From positions 1 to 33,677 of the forward strand of contig CAKPRA010000018.1 in the NCBI GenBank assembly GCA_934180065.1: a DNA stretch of 33,677 bases, read 5' to 3'. A program made the translations under genes and the position numbers. Positions 8,446-16,394 of the stretch are shown in pieces; position 1 is the stretch's first letter, and the number at the start of each line of letters is the position of its first letter. Source of the stretch: an uncultured Clostridia bacterium (GTDB taxonomy: Bacteria; Bacillota; Clostridia; TANB77; CAG-508). The notes below the pieces were generated by a model. That model saw nothing but the letters and a program-made list of their open reading frames with translations, had not been told where the DNA came from and did not search any database.

Positions 8446-8621
8446 AAGCCGGAAATGTGAATATATATATTAAAAATGCGTGACTTGCTGGTCGCCCGTA
8501 CAAAGTAGTGTGAGAGTTGTAGTGCCCTCGTTTTGATTTTGATAAATGAGAAATTTAACTAAAAGCTCCCAAGCTGCGCGTCACTTTTTTTAATATATAT
8601 ATTCACATTTCCTACTCTACT
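8446..8621 (+). repeat. Repeat array B, terminal unit with 23-bp inverted arms
   Basis: The arms 8451-8473 (starting ggaaatgtga) and 8590-8612 (ending tcacatttcc) are perfect reverse complements, with arm sequence different from arrays A and C. The core cgtgacttgctggtcgcccg...gtagtgccctcg and the end TACTCTACT (8613-8621) are shared. The middle section (about 8531-8560) diverges from the other units. It ends 86 bases upstream of the flavoprotein start. Confidence 0.9.
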
Positions 8622-8707
8622 ATAAAAGGTATGGTAAATATTAATAAATATGGTTGTAATTTAAAGTATGAAGATGTAATATATTTAAATATAAAAGGAG
8701 GATTATG

Positions 8708-9328
8708 ATGAAGGTTATTTTAGTGAATGGAAGTCCGAATGAAAAGAGATGTACATATACAGCTCTTAAAGAAGTTGAAGAAACATTAAATAAGCACAAT
8801 ATTGAAACTGAGTTGATTTGGTTGGGAAATAAGCCTATTTCTGGCTGTTTAGGGTGTGGTGCTTGTTTGAAAACATGTAGATGTTTTATGAATGATATTG
8901 TAAATGAATTTTTAGATAAAGCTGAATATGCAGATGGCTTTATATTTGGAACACCTGTACACTTTGCATCTGCTAGTGGTAGGATAACATCTTTTATGGA
9001 TAGGGTTTTTTATGGAAGAAGTAATTTATTTAAAAATAAACCAGCTGCAGGAATAGTATCATGTAGAAGAGGTGGGGCTTCATCAACTTTTGATATGTTG
9101 AATAAATATTTTGCAATGAATAATATGCCAATTATAACATCGCAGTACTGGAATATGGTGCATGGTAATAAACCAGAGGAGGTAAAGCAAGATTTGGAGG
9201 GTATGCAAACAATGAGAACTCTTGCAAATAATATGGCATGGATTTTAAAATGTATTGAAGCAGGAAAAAACAATGGTATAGATTACCCTGAAAATGAACC
9301 TATAATTAGAACAAATTTTATATCTTAA
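8708..9328 (+). CDS. NADPH-dependent FMN reductase / iron-sulfur flavoprotein family
   Basis: 206 residues from ATG 8708. The ATG at 8705 is only 3 bases from AGGAGG (8696-8701), so the second ATG is better spaced. The flavodoxin-like fold begins with MKVILVNGSPN, the phosphate-binding loop for FMN. A Cys cluster C47-C50-C53-C57-C59 (SGCLGCGACLKTCRC) sits where iron-sulfur flavoproteins carry their 4Fe-4S ligands. FGTPVHFASASGRITSFMDR is the usual flavin-contact segment. It probably catalyses electron transfer or quinone/nitro/azo-type reduction in the cytoplasm; the substrate is not predictable. No partner gene is adjacent. Confidence 0.85.
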   Translation: MKVILVNGSPNEKRCTYTALKEVEETLNKHNIETELIWLGNKPISGCLGCGACLKTCRCFMNDIVNEFLDKAEYADGFIFGTPVHFASASGRITSFMDRVFYGRSNLFKNKPAAGIVSCRRGGASSTFDMLNKYFAMNNMPIITSQYWNMVHGNKPEEVKQDLEGMQTMRTLANNMAWILKCIEAGKNNGIDYPENEPIIRTNFIS

Positions 9329-9351
9329 TTTTTTGAATGGTGACATTTTTT

Positions 9352-9381
9352 TAGCTACAGTATGTATATATACTGTAGCTA
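9352..9381. other. Perfect 12-bp hairpin between convergent genes
   Basis: TAGCTACAGTAT (9352-9363) pairs with ATACTGTAGCTA (9370-9381). It lies between the flavoprotein and acyltransferase stops. The T run is on the wrong side for either strand, so it is not a standard terminator, though it may still act as a 3-prime end barrier. Confidence 0.55.
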
Positions 9382-9427
9382 TTAATAATTATAATACTGT
9401 GAATAGTGACAATAATTTACGTTGTTC

Positions 9428-11659
9428 TTATTTTTTTATTTTTTCTTTTATTAATTTGCTTAAAGCAATAATTCCTTCATTATTTAAGTGGGATTTATCA
9501 GCACTAATATAGTTTGAATTTCCAATTATCTCATTTTCGCAATCTATTAAAGTAAGATTATTATGTTGTATTTTTTTTAGTTTGTTTATTGTTCCTGATG
9601 AAGTTGAAATAATAGTTACTTCGTTTTGTGAACATATTTCTAATATTTCATTCCATTCTTGGTCACTTAGATTAAAAGATGAGTTAAATAAAAAAACAAT
9701 TTTATGTGTTAGAGAATTATTTTCTTTTTCCTTTTGAAGGGATTGTTTTAAATCATCAAATTTGTAATCTTTTTTTGAGATATATTTTGCTTCAGGAAAT
9801 GATTTTTCAATTTCTTTATAAGCATTTACTAAAATTTCATTTCCAAAAAATGTTATTTCATTATTTAAAATTTGATTTTGTTTTGCCTGTAATGCTTCTC
9901 TTTTTGCTGTAAATTCTTTTTTATAATAATCATAAAGTCCATTATATATTACATCAATAAATGCTTTTTTTCCAGCTGATGTTAAGTGAACTTTATCTGA
10001 TACAAAGTATTCAGGATGAGGTCTAGTCATTGTGTACCAGTCTATAATATGTACATTATCATATTGTTTTTCTAAGTCAAATAAATCCTGATTTACATGA
10101 ACAATTCTATCATTTGGTACTGTTAACCAAAAGACTTGTCTACCTTTGCATAAGTCCATAATTGTCTTATATTCTTCTTGAGTGCAATTACCATTTGAAC
10201 CAAATTCAAATATAATTGGATCACCAAGTTTTCCATTATTAATAAGTTTTGTTAATAATTCAGGGGCAATTGATGCTGTTCTACAGTATTTGGCGTCAAT
10301 ATATATATTTGGAAATCGTGCATATAAATCTTTTGCTGAGTTCTCCATAACTGAATCTCCCATAGCTACGGCAGTCATATTTGTAATAACATCTGCAAGT
10401 TTGGTTTCATCAGAATTAATTTCTTGAAGTGCTTTTTCAAATTCAGCCTGTTTTTCTTGAAATCTTTTATTATATTCATTTTGTCTTGTTTCAATTAATG
10501 TTTCATTTTGAGCAAGCTCTGACTTTAAATCATTCATTTCTTTTGTGTTATCCTGCATAATATAAAATTTATAAAGTCCAGATAAAGCAATTATTAAAAT
10601 TAATATTTTTAAAATATATTTTAATAAAAATTTACCTTTATTTTCTGTTAATACATAATGGAAGAAACATGACAATATCAATAAAATAGGTGTAACGATA
10701 GCTAACTTTATATTATTTGATAAAGTTGAATATTGTAAAAAGAATATAATTGGATATTGTAGTATATAAAATTCATAACTAATACTTGAGAAGTATTTAA
10801 TTAGTTTGCTGCCAATAGTTGTCCTTTCTGATGATAAAACAATACTATAATCAATGATTCTACATGATATTAATGATGTTAAAATCATACATATTGAAAA
10901 TAAACTTGAGCTTGCATCAATTTTAACAAACATTATACCTAATAAAACTATATATATTAAAAAGATTGAAATACTTGCTTTTTTGCTCTTTAAAAAATCT
11001 GGTATTAATGGTTTATAGTAATGATGAATAAATCCAACACTAACACCAAACAATAATGAGAATATTCGATTAAATGTATTATAATAACTATCCATTATAT
11101 TTTGACTTTTACTTGATATATAGAAGTATATGCATCCTGATATTGCTAATAAAATTGAAATTATGCATGGAATTGATTTATGACATTTATCTCCAAGTTT
11201 TCGTAATGGTATATATAATAAAGGAAATACTAAATCAAATTGTAAAAGAATTGCTATATACCACAAATGCATAAATGGTGAATTAATATGTTGTGCAAAG
11301 TAATCCATATTCGCAGATAATTGCCAAAAATTATTATAACCTAATAAAATTGATTTTAATTCAGGCTTTAAACTAGGTAATGCTATATCTGGCAAATAAG
11401 GTATAAAATTTACTGTAATTAAAACTATAATAACTAAAGGTAGGTAAATTTTTAATAGTCTAGAGCTGTAATAGTCTTTAAAAGAGAAATTTTCTTTTTT
11501 TGATTGTGATAAACATGAAAGAAAACCGCTAAGTACAAAAAAACAGCAGACAGCTAAATATCCTCCTTTTAGTAAATTTAAGTGATATAGAAAAACTGCA
11601 ATACATGAAAACAATCTTAATATATCTAAGTAAATAAAGTATTTTTTCTTTTGTTCCAT
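9428..11659 (-). CDS. Membrane O-acyltransferase with two SGNH-like domains (OatA/OafA-like)
   Basis: 743 residues. Residues 8-365 are an acyltransferase-3 membrane domain of about ten helices with the His of FLYHLNLLKGG (H26) and FFVLSGFL. Residues 371-425 form a charged coiled-coil linker. Residues 425-580 are an extracytoplasmic SGNH domain with G434-D435-S436, FGSNGN (486-491) and D555-KV-H558. Such proteins O-acetylate peptidoglycan or other surface polymers. A second coiled-coil linker leads to residues 600-743, a weaker copy of the SGNH fold in which GDS is GNE (606-608) and FGSN is FNSS, while DKSH (721-724) is kept. This second copy is probably non-catalytic. GGAGGG precedes the start. 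It is a single gene with divergent neighbours. Confidence 0.88.
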   Translation of the reverse strand: MEQKKKYFIYLDILRLFSCIAVFLYHLNLLKGGYLAVCCFFVLSGFLSCLSQSKKENFSFKDYYSSRLLKIYLPLVIIVLITVNFIPYLPDIALPSLKPELKSILLGYNNFWQLSANMDYFAQHINSPFMHLWYIAILLQFDLVFPLLYIPLRKLGDKCHKSIPCIISILLAISGCIYFYISSKSQNIMDSYYNTFNRIFSLLFGVSVGFIHHYYKPLIPDFLKSKKASISIFLIYIVLLGIMFVKIDASSSLFSICMILTSLISCRIIDYSIVLSSERTTIGSKLIKYFSSISYEFYILQYPIIFFLQYSTLSNNIKLAIVTPILLILSCFFHYVLTENKGKFLLKYILKILILIIALSGLYKFYIMQDNTKEMNDLKSELAQNETLIETRQNEYNKRFQEKQAEFEKALQEINSDETKLADVITNMTAVAMGDSVMENSAKDLYARFPNIYIDAKYCRTASIAPELLTKLINNGKLGDPIIFEFGSNGNCTQEEYKTIMDLCKGRQVFWLTVPNDRIVHVNQDLFDLEKQYDNVHIIDWYTMTRPHPEYFVSDKVHLTSAGKKAFIDVIYNGLYDYYKKEFTAKREALQAKQNQILNNEITFFGNEILVNAYKEIEKSFPEAKYISKKDYKFDDLKQSLQKEKENNSLTHKIVFLFNSSFNLSDQEWNEILEICSQNEVTIISTSSGTINKLKKIQHNNLTLIDCENEIIGNSNYISADKSHLNNEGIIALSKLIKEKIKK

Positions 11660-11761
11660 TTTATTCCCTCCGTTTTGTAAGTAGTATATAATAGTTTAAA
11701 ATATAAGTCAATTTATGTCGAATTTAAAATTTCCCTTTTTAGAGATTTTTGAAAATTTATA

Positions 11762-11790
11762 TTGACTTTTGTTAATAATGGTGTTACGAT
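11762..11790 (+). promoter_or_regulatory. Possible promoter of the 5S-like RNA
   Basis: TTGACT (11762-11767) and TACGAT (11785-11790) are 17 bp apart. If used, transcription would start near 11797 and cut off the 5-prime strand of the closing stem. An alternative is TTGAAA (11749-11754) with a weak -10 near 11773-11778, which would start the RNA near 11784. The true start cannot be settled here. Confidence 0.35.
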
Positions 11791-11913
11791 AAATGACGTG
11801 AATTTAGAGGGATACCTGTAAACATTCCGAACACAGTAGTCAAACTCTACTTTTTCAGTATTTATATGATTTTATGTATCATTTTTAAGTATTGCAAAAT
11901 TTAGATTACACTA
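11779..11913 (+). ncRNA. 5S-rRNA-like RNA of unknown function (or decayed 5S gene)
   Basis: 11805-11849 closely resembles the beta arm (helices II-III and loop C) of bacterial 5S rRNA. The loop-C core CATTCCGAACACAG (11823-11836) is intact, with flanking ACCTGT and a helix-II pair TAGAG (11805-11809) / CTCTA (11845-11849). The whole can fold as a three-way junction like 5S. A closing stem is TGGTGT (11779-11784) / ACACTA (11908-11913), with one G-U. A second arm is CAGTATTT (11856-11863) / AAGTATTG (11887-11894), topped by ATGAT/ATCAT. That second arm has none of the 5S loop-E sequence. At about 135 nt it is longer than a normal 5S of about 117 nt, no 16S or 23S is near, and it has its own terminator. 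Confidence 0.65.
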
Positions 11914-11947
11914 TAGTAAGCGAAGAATAAGACAATTAATCATATAG

Positions 11948-11982
11948 ATACCAAGTATTATATAAAATACTTGGTATTTTTG
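11948..11982 (+). terminator. Terminator of the 5S-like RNA
   Basis: ATACCAAGTATT (11948-11959) pairs with AATACTTGGTAT (11966-11977) and is followed by TTTTTGTG. It lies 35 bases after the folded 5S-like region and 120 bases before the next gene, so it marks a separate short transcript. Confidence 0.85.
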
Positions 11983-12102
11983 TGTCTTAAAAAATAGGTA
12001 AAATAGTTAATTTAATGTGCAATAGAGCTAACGGAGGTTGGTTAATTTTTTATAAAGGGGGAGTAGGAAAATAGTTTTTTAATAAATATTGGGAGGTAAT
12101 TT

Positions 12103-12753
12103 ATGTGTGAGAAATTTGAAAATGTTGTTAACAAAGATTTACTAGAGTATATTAAAGATAATGTGTTTCCAGTATATGATTTAAATGGAAAATCTCATGA
12201 TTTGAATCATATTAAATATGTTCTTAATAGAGCTTTTGAAATATCAATTCCATATGAAAAAGAGCTAAATTATGATATGTTGTATACTGCAGTTAGTTTT
12301 CATGATATAGGAGATCATATTGATAGAGCTAACCATGAAAAAGTATCTGCAAAATGTATGTTTGAAGATAAAAATTTGGAAAAATTCTTTTCTGAAGAGC
12401 AGAGAGTTGTAATTAAAGAAGCAATAGAGGATCATAGATCTTCTAGTAAAAATACTCCAAGAAATTTATATGGAAAAATACTTGCTTCAGCGGATAAAAG
12501 TACAGATATTAATATGTTTTTCAAAAGGTCATATGAATATGGTTTAGAGCATTATAAAGATTTAAATCAAGAGCAACAATTACAAAGAGTTTATGAGCAT
12601 GCTGTAAATAAGTTTGGCAAAGAAGGATATGCTGTAACAAAGTATTATGTGGAAGATAAAAAATATGCAGAATATTTAAAAGAGCTGCAATATTTAATAG
12701 ACAATAAACAAGAATTTTTTGATAAATGTAAAAAAGTTTTAAATATTAAATAG
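12103..12753 (+). CDS. HD-domain phosphohydrolase
   Basis: 216 residues, a compact HD-superfamily metal-dependent phosphohydrolase. Residues that would build the metal site are H32/H36 (SHDLNHI), H67-D68 (SFHDIGD), H78, E109-D110-H111 (IEDHRSS) and D131 (SADKS). The C-terminal third is helical. The substrate is unknown; HD enzymes of this size hydrolyse nucleotides or phosphoesters. GGGAGG precedes the ATG. It sits 120 bases after the 5S-like RNA terminator and is followed, after a 124-base hairpin-rich gap, by the helD-like gene. The third gene of the group also carries an HD domain. Confidence 0.82.
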   Translation: MCEKFENVVNKDLLEYIKDNVFPVYDLNGKSHDLNHIKYVLNRAFEISIPYEKELNYDMLYTAVSFHDIGDHIDRANHEKVSAKCMFEDKNLEKFFSEEQRVVIKEAIEDHRSSSKNTPRNLYGKILASADKSTDINMFFKRSYEYGLEHYKDLNQEQQLQRVYEHAVNKFGKEGYAVTKYYVEDKKYAEYLKELQYLIDNKQEFFDKCKKVLNIK

Positions 12754-12858
12754 TATACTTTGAGATATGCTTAAAGTATATAATATTTGATAAAAGTAAT
12801 TACAATTATCAAAACTTCTTTCTATAATTATTATATTTTAAGCATATTCTCAAAATTA
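12752..12858. repeat. Inverted-repeat element with competing hairpins
   Basis: TTTGAGATATGCTTAAA (12759-12775) is complementary, with one bulged base, to 12837-12854 (TTTAAGCATATTCTCAAA). Weaker matching extends outward to AGTA/TACT. An inner hairpin TTTGATAA (12786-12793) / TTATCAAA (12806-12813) sits inside. The left arm can instead form a local hairpin TATACTTT (12754-12761) / AAAGTATA (12773-12780). It overlaps the stop codon of the HD gene and ends just before the helD ribosome binding site. It could be a small MITE-like insertion or a structured intercistronic RNA. Confidence 0.6.
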
Positions 12859-12877
12859 CTAGAAGGGAAGTTCTAAT

Positions 12878-15079
12878 ATGAATGAGGAAATTTTTTCACA
12901 GGAGAAGGATAAACTAAAAGAAATAGTAAAAAAAATAAATGAAGAGGAAGCTAATATTGATACAGCACTGAGCCAAACATCAATGAATTATGATATGGAA
13001 AATATTGCGTTTGCAAATGTTTTACAAGCACAGGTAAAAAAGTTAGAAGATATTAAAAAAATAAAAACAAAACCATATTTTGCAAGAATGGATTTTAGAG
13101 AAAGTGGAAAGGAAACGGAAAAATTTTATATAGGTAAAATTTCATTATTAGACCATAAAACTGCATATCCAATTATTGTTGATTGGAGAGCTCCTATTGC
13201 TAATTTATATTATGAAGGCAAGATAGGTGAGGCTGAATATGAATGTCTTGGAGAAAAAATTAAAGGAGAGATATCTTTAAAAAGGCAGTATATTATAGAA
13301 AATCAGGAATTGTTAAAATATGTGGATATTAATGTTACAGGTAATGACGAATTATTACAAAATGCTTTAGAGGAAAAAGCTGATGATAGATTAAAAAATA
13401 TAGTAGCGACTATTCAAGATGAACAAAATAAAATAATAAGAGCAGATATTAATTCTCCATTAATTGTTCAAGGTGTTGCAGGAAGCGGAAAAACAACAAT
13501 AGCTCTTCATAGAATAGCATACTTAATTTATAATTATGAGAAAAAATTTAGACCGGAAGAATTTATGATAATAGCACCAACTAAATTCTTTTTGAATTAT
13601 ATTTCAAATATACTTCCAGATTTAGGAGTAAATGATGTTAGACAATGTACTTTCGAAGATTTTGCTTATGATATAATTGGAAAAAAAATGAAGATTTCTG
13701 ATAATAATGAGAAATTGGTGATGATTGTAAATAAAGAGTTTGATAAAATAAATAATGGTAATATTGATGTAATGATTAAAGAATCAAAATTTAAAGCTTC
13801 TATTAATTTTAAAAATATTATTGATGAATATTTAACCACTGTTGAGGATAATTATATTCCTAAAAATGATTTTGTTTTTTATGATGAAGTTATTATGAAA
13901 TATAATGATATAGATTATTTATTTAGACATACATATAAAATGTATAATTTTACAATGAGAATAAATGAAATAGAAAAAAATCTAGTTGCAGCTTTAAATA
14001 AAAAATCAGAAAAAATTATAGAGCGAATTAAAGCTGAGAGAAGCAAAAAAATTGAAGGTTTTGTTGGAGAAGAGCGTGTAAAATTATATGAAGAATATGA
14101 TAAATCTATTAAATTATTAGAAAAGAATGGTAAAAAAATTGCTAGGGAATATTTAAATCAAATTCCCAAAAAAGATTGTATTAATTATTATAGAGAATTT
14201 ATTGATAAATACCTTATAAGTTCAAATGAAGTTTTGAACTACTTGAAAGAGAATACATTAAATAATTTGTCGAAAAATGAAATATCGTTTGAAGATTTAG
14301 CTCCATTAATGTATATTCAAATTAAAATTTTTGGAATAAAAGAAAAATGTAAAATAAAACATGTTGTAATAGATGAAGCTCAAGATTATGGTGAATTTCA
14401 ATTTGATGTTTTAAAAACAATTATTAATAGTAATTCTATGACTATACTTGGTGATATAGCTCAAGGAGTTCATTTTTATAGAGGAATTGAAAATTGGAAG
14501 AGATTTATGGATGTTGAGTTTAATAATGTCAAAACAGTATATAAAACATTGAAAAAAACATATAGAACAACAAAGGAGATAATGGATGTTGCAAATTATG
14601 TAATTTCACAATTGCCAGAATATGAAAAAGAATTTATTGTAATGGGTGAACCAGTTATTGATAGAAAAAATTCTATTGATATAGAGAAATTTGTAGATAA
14701 AAGTGATTTTGTTAATAAAATAAATAATAGACTTGAAGAGCATTTGAAACAAGGATATAAGTCTATTGCAATTATTGGGAAAGATATGGAGGAATGTAAA
14801 AATATTGAGAAAGAAATTAGAAAGATAAGATCTGATGTAAAATTAATCAAAAGTAAAGATTCAGAGTATAATTCTGGAATATCTATTGTTCCATCATATC
14901 TTGCCAAAGGTCTAGAATTTGATTGTGTAATAATTTCTAATGCAAATTGTGATAAATATATGAATAATAGTCTAGATATAAAGCTTTTATATGTAACAAT
15001 AACAAGGGCAATGAGTAAATTAGATATTTTTTATTCAAATAAACTTGCAATGTCATTAGATAAAATATTAATAAATTGA
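12878..15079 (+). CDS. helD: HelD-like superfamily 1 helicase (RNA polymerase-associated ATPase)
   Basis: 733 residues, the expected length for HelD. The N-terminal coiled-coil arm (about residues 1-60), the segment YPIIVDWRAPIANLYYEG and the Walker A GVAGSGKTTIALHRIAYL (about 198-215) are typical of HelD/UvrD-like proteins of Bacillota. Walker B is VIDEAQD (about 497-503), motif III is ILGDIAQG, and motif VI is LYVTITRAMSKL (about 704-715). Known HelD proteins bind RNA polymerase and recycle stalled complexes using ATP. The stop codon lies 14 bases before the NUDIX-HD start, so the two genes are co-transcribed. Confidence 0.85.
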   Translation: MNEEIFSQEKDKLKEIVKKINEEEANIDTALSQTSMNYDMENIAFANVLQAQVKKLEDIKKIKTKPYFARMDFRESGKETEKFYIGKISLLDHKTAYPIIVDWRAPIANLYYEGKIGEAEYECLGEKIKGEISLKRQYIIENQELLKYVDINVTGNDELLQNALEEKADDRLKNIVATIQDEQNKIIRADINSPLIVQGVAGSGKTTIALHRIAYLIYNYEKKFRPEEFMIIAPTKFFLNYISNILPDLGVNDVRQCTFEDFAYDIIGKKMKISDNNEKLVMIVNKEFDKINNGNIDVMIKESKFKASINFKNIIDEYLTTVEDNYIPKNDFVFYDEVIMKYNDIDYLFRHTYKMYNFTMRINEIEKNLVAALNKKSEKIIERIKAERSKKIEGFVGEERVKLYEEYDKSIKLLEKNGKKIAREYLNQIPKKDCINYYREFIDKYLISSNEVLNYLKENTLNNLSKNEISFEDLAPLMYIQIKIFGIKEKCKIKHVVIDEAQDYGEFQFDVLKTIINSNSMTILGDIAQGVHFYRGIENWKRFMDVEFNNVKTVYKTLKKTYRTTKEIMDVANYVISQLPEYEKEFIVMGEPVIDRKNSIDIEKFVDKSDFVNKINNRLEEHLKQGYKSIAIIGKDMEECKNIEKEIRKIRSDVKLIKSKDSEYNSGISIVPSYLAKGLEFDCVIISNANCDKYMNNSLDIKLLYVTITRAMSKLDIFYSNKLAMSLDKILIN

Positions 15080-15093
15080 AAGGTGGAAAAAAT

Positions 15094-16239
15094 ATGGAAG
15101 ATTTAACAATTGATATTGGAGAATGGAGATTAAACTGTAGATCAACTGCAATTATAATACATGATAATAAGATATTATTACATCATAATTTAAAAGATCC
15201 ATATTATGCATTAGTAGGTGGTAGAATTAAAATTGGAGAAGATTCAGGGCATACTGTAAAACGTGAATTTAAAGAAGAAACTGGAAAAGATATAGAGCTT
15301 ACAGGTTATATAGCTACAATAGAAAATTTTTTTGAACTAAAAAATAAAAAATATCATGAAATTACTTTTGTTCATAAAGCAGAATTTGTTAATGATGAGG
15401 ATAAAAAAATTATATCTACAATAAATAATATTGAGGAAAATGCTGAAGTTGATATTCAATATGAGTGGATTGATATTGCAGAAATTGAAAAAACTCCAAT
15501 AAGACCCAATGTAATAAAGAATATATTGATGAACAATGTATTTCCAACACATGAAATAAATAATGATTTAAAACCTTGTTCATATTTTGATTTTATAATT
15601 AATGATAAATCTATAAAAGCTCTTTATGATCAAATTGATGAAAGAGAAAATAACAATGAAAAGGCGTGGGCGCATCATAATTGGAATCATGTTACAAATG
15701 TGATGAGTGTTGTTAGTAAAATATTAAATGATTTGAATTGTGATGAAGATATAATAGAAGCTACTAAAATTGCAGCATTATTACACGATACTGGAGCATT
15801 ACAAGGTAAGGAAAATCATGCATATAGAAGTTATAAGTTTGCACAAGAATATTTTGAAAAAAACAATATAAAATTTGCAAAAAAAGATATGGTGTTGGAA
15901 GCTATTAAGAATCACAGTGATGGATTTGATACAGAAAATATAATTCAATTAGCACTGATTTTAGCAGATAAATTGGATATTAAATATACAAGAGCAACAA
16001 AAAAGGGATTAGAAGTTGTAGGAATGAGACAAACTCAATATATAAAAGATATTGAATTAAAGATTAATGATAATATCTTAGAAATTAACTTTGTTACTGA
16101 CAATAATATTAATAAAAAAGAGCTTGAAGACTACTATTTTATGAAAAAAGTTGGTAATGCTATAAAAGCTTTTTCAAAAAAATTATCATTAAAATATGTA
16201 GTACTAATCAACAGAGAAACATGGAATCAAATATTATAA
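15094..16239 (+). CDS. NUDIX hydrolase fused to an HD phosphohydrolase
   Basis: 381 residues. Start ATG 15094 follows AAAGGTGG by 7 bases; an upstream in-frame TTG (15076) overlaps the helD stop. The N-terminal part (about 1-150) is a NUDIX domain with a full box: G43, E49, R57-E58-F59, E61-E62 and G64. The C-terminal part (about 165-381) is an HD domain with H199, H231-D232 (ALLHDTGAL), H274 (IKNHSDG) and D292 (LADKLD). NUDIX enzymes split nucleoside diphosphate-linked compounds and HD enzymes split phosphoesters, so the fusion could process a nucleotide derivative in two steps. The substrate is unknown. It is the last gene of the HD-helD-NUDIX/HD group. Confidence 0.88.
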   Translation: MEDLTIDIGEWRLNCRSTAIIIHDNKILLHHNLKDPYYALVGGRIKIGEDSGHTVKREFKEETGKDIELTGYIATIENFFELKNKKYHEITFVHKAEFVNDEDKKIISTINNIEENAEVDIQYEWIDIAEIEKTPIRPNVIKNILMNNVFPTHEINNDLKPCSYFDFIINDKSIKALYDQIDERENNNEKAWAHHNWNHVTNVMSVVSKILNDLNCDEDIIEATKIAALLHDTGALQGKENHAYRSYKFAQEYFEKNNIKFAKKDMVLEAIKNHSDGFDTENIIQLALILADKLDIKYTRATKKGLEVVGMRQTQYIKDIELKINDNILEINFVTDNNINKKELEDYYFMKKVGNAIKAFSKKLSLKYVVLINRETWNQIL

Positions 16240-16285
16240 TTATTCAATAATAAAGGTAAAAAATATAAATCTTGAATCAAATACG

Positions 16286-16314
16286 TTGACATAATTAACA
16301 TGATTTGGTAAAAT
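16286..16314 (+). promoter_or_regulatory. Promoter of the PIN-repeat gene
   Basis: TTGACA (16286-16291) and TAAAAT (16309-16314) are 17 bp apart, about 80 bases before the ATG. Confidence 0.7.
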
Positions 16315-16394
16315 TAGAGTGCTATGTAGTTAGTATGTAGTAAATAAAACGAATAAAATGAATAAAACCAATGAAAAATATGGAGGTATTTAAA

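Noticed and set aside
9352..9381. Intrinsic terminator for the flavoprotein gene
   Set aside because: The hairpin is perfect, but the T run precedes it on the plus strand and no U run follows on either strand.
11779..11913. Functional ribosomal 5S rRNA gene
   Set aside because: The loop-E arm sequence is missing, the length is too great and no rRNA operon is adjacent; called 5S-like instead.
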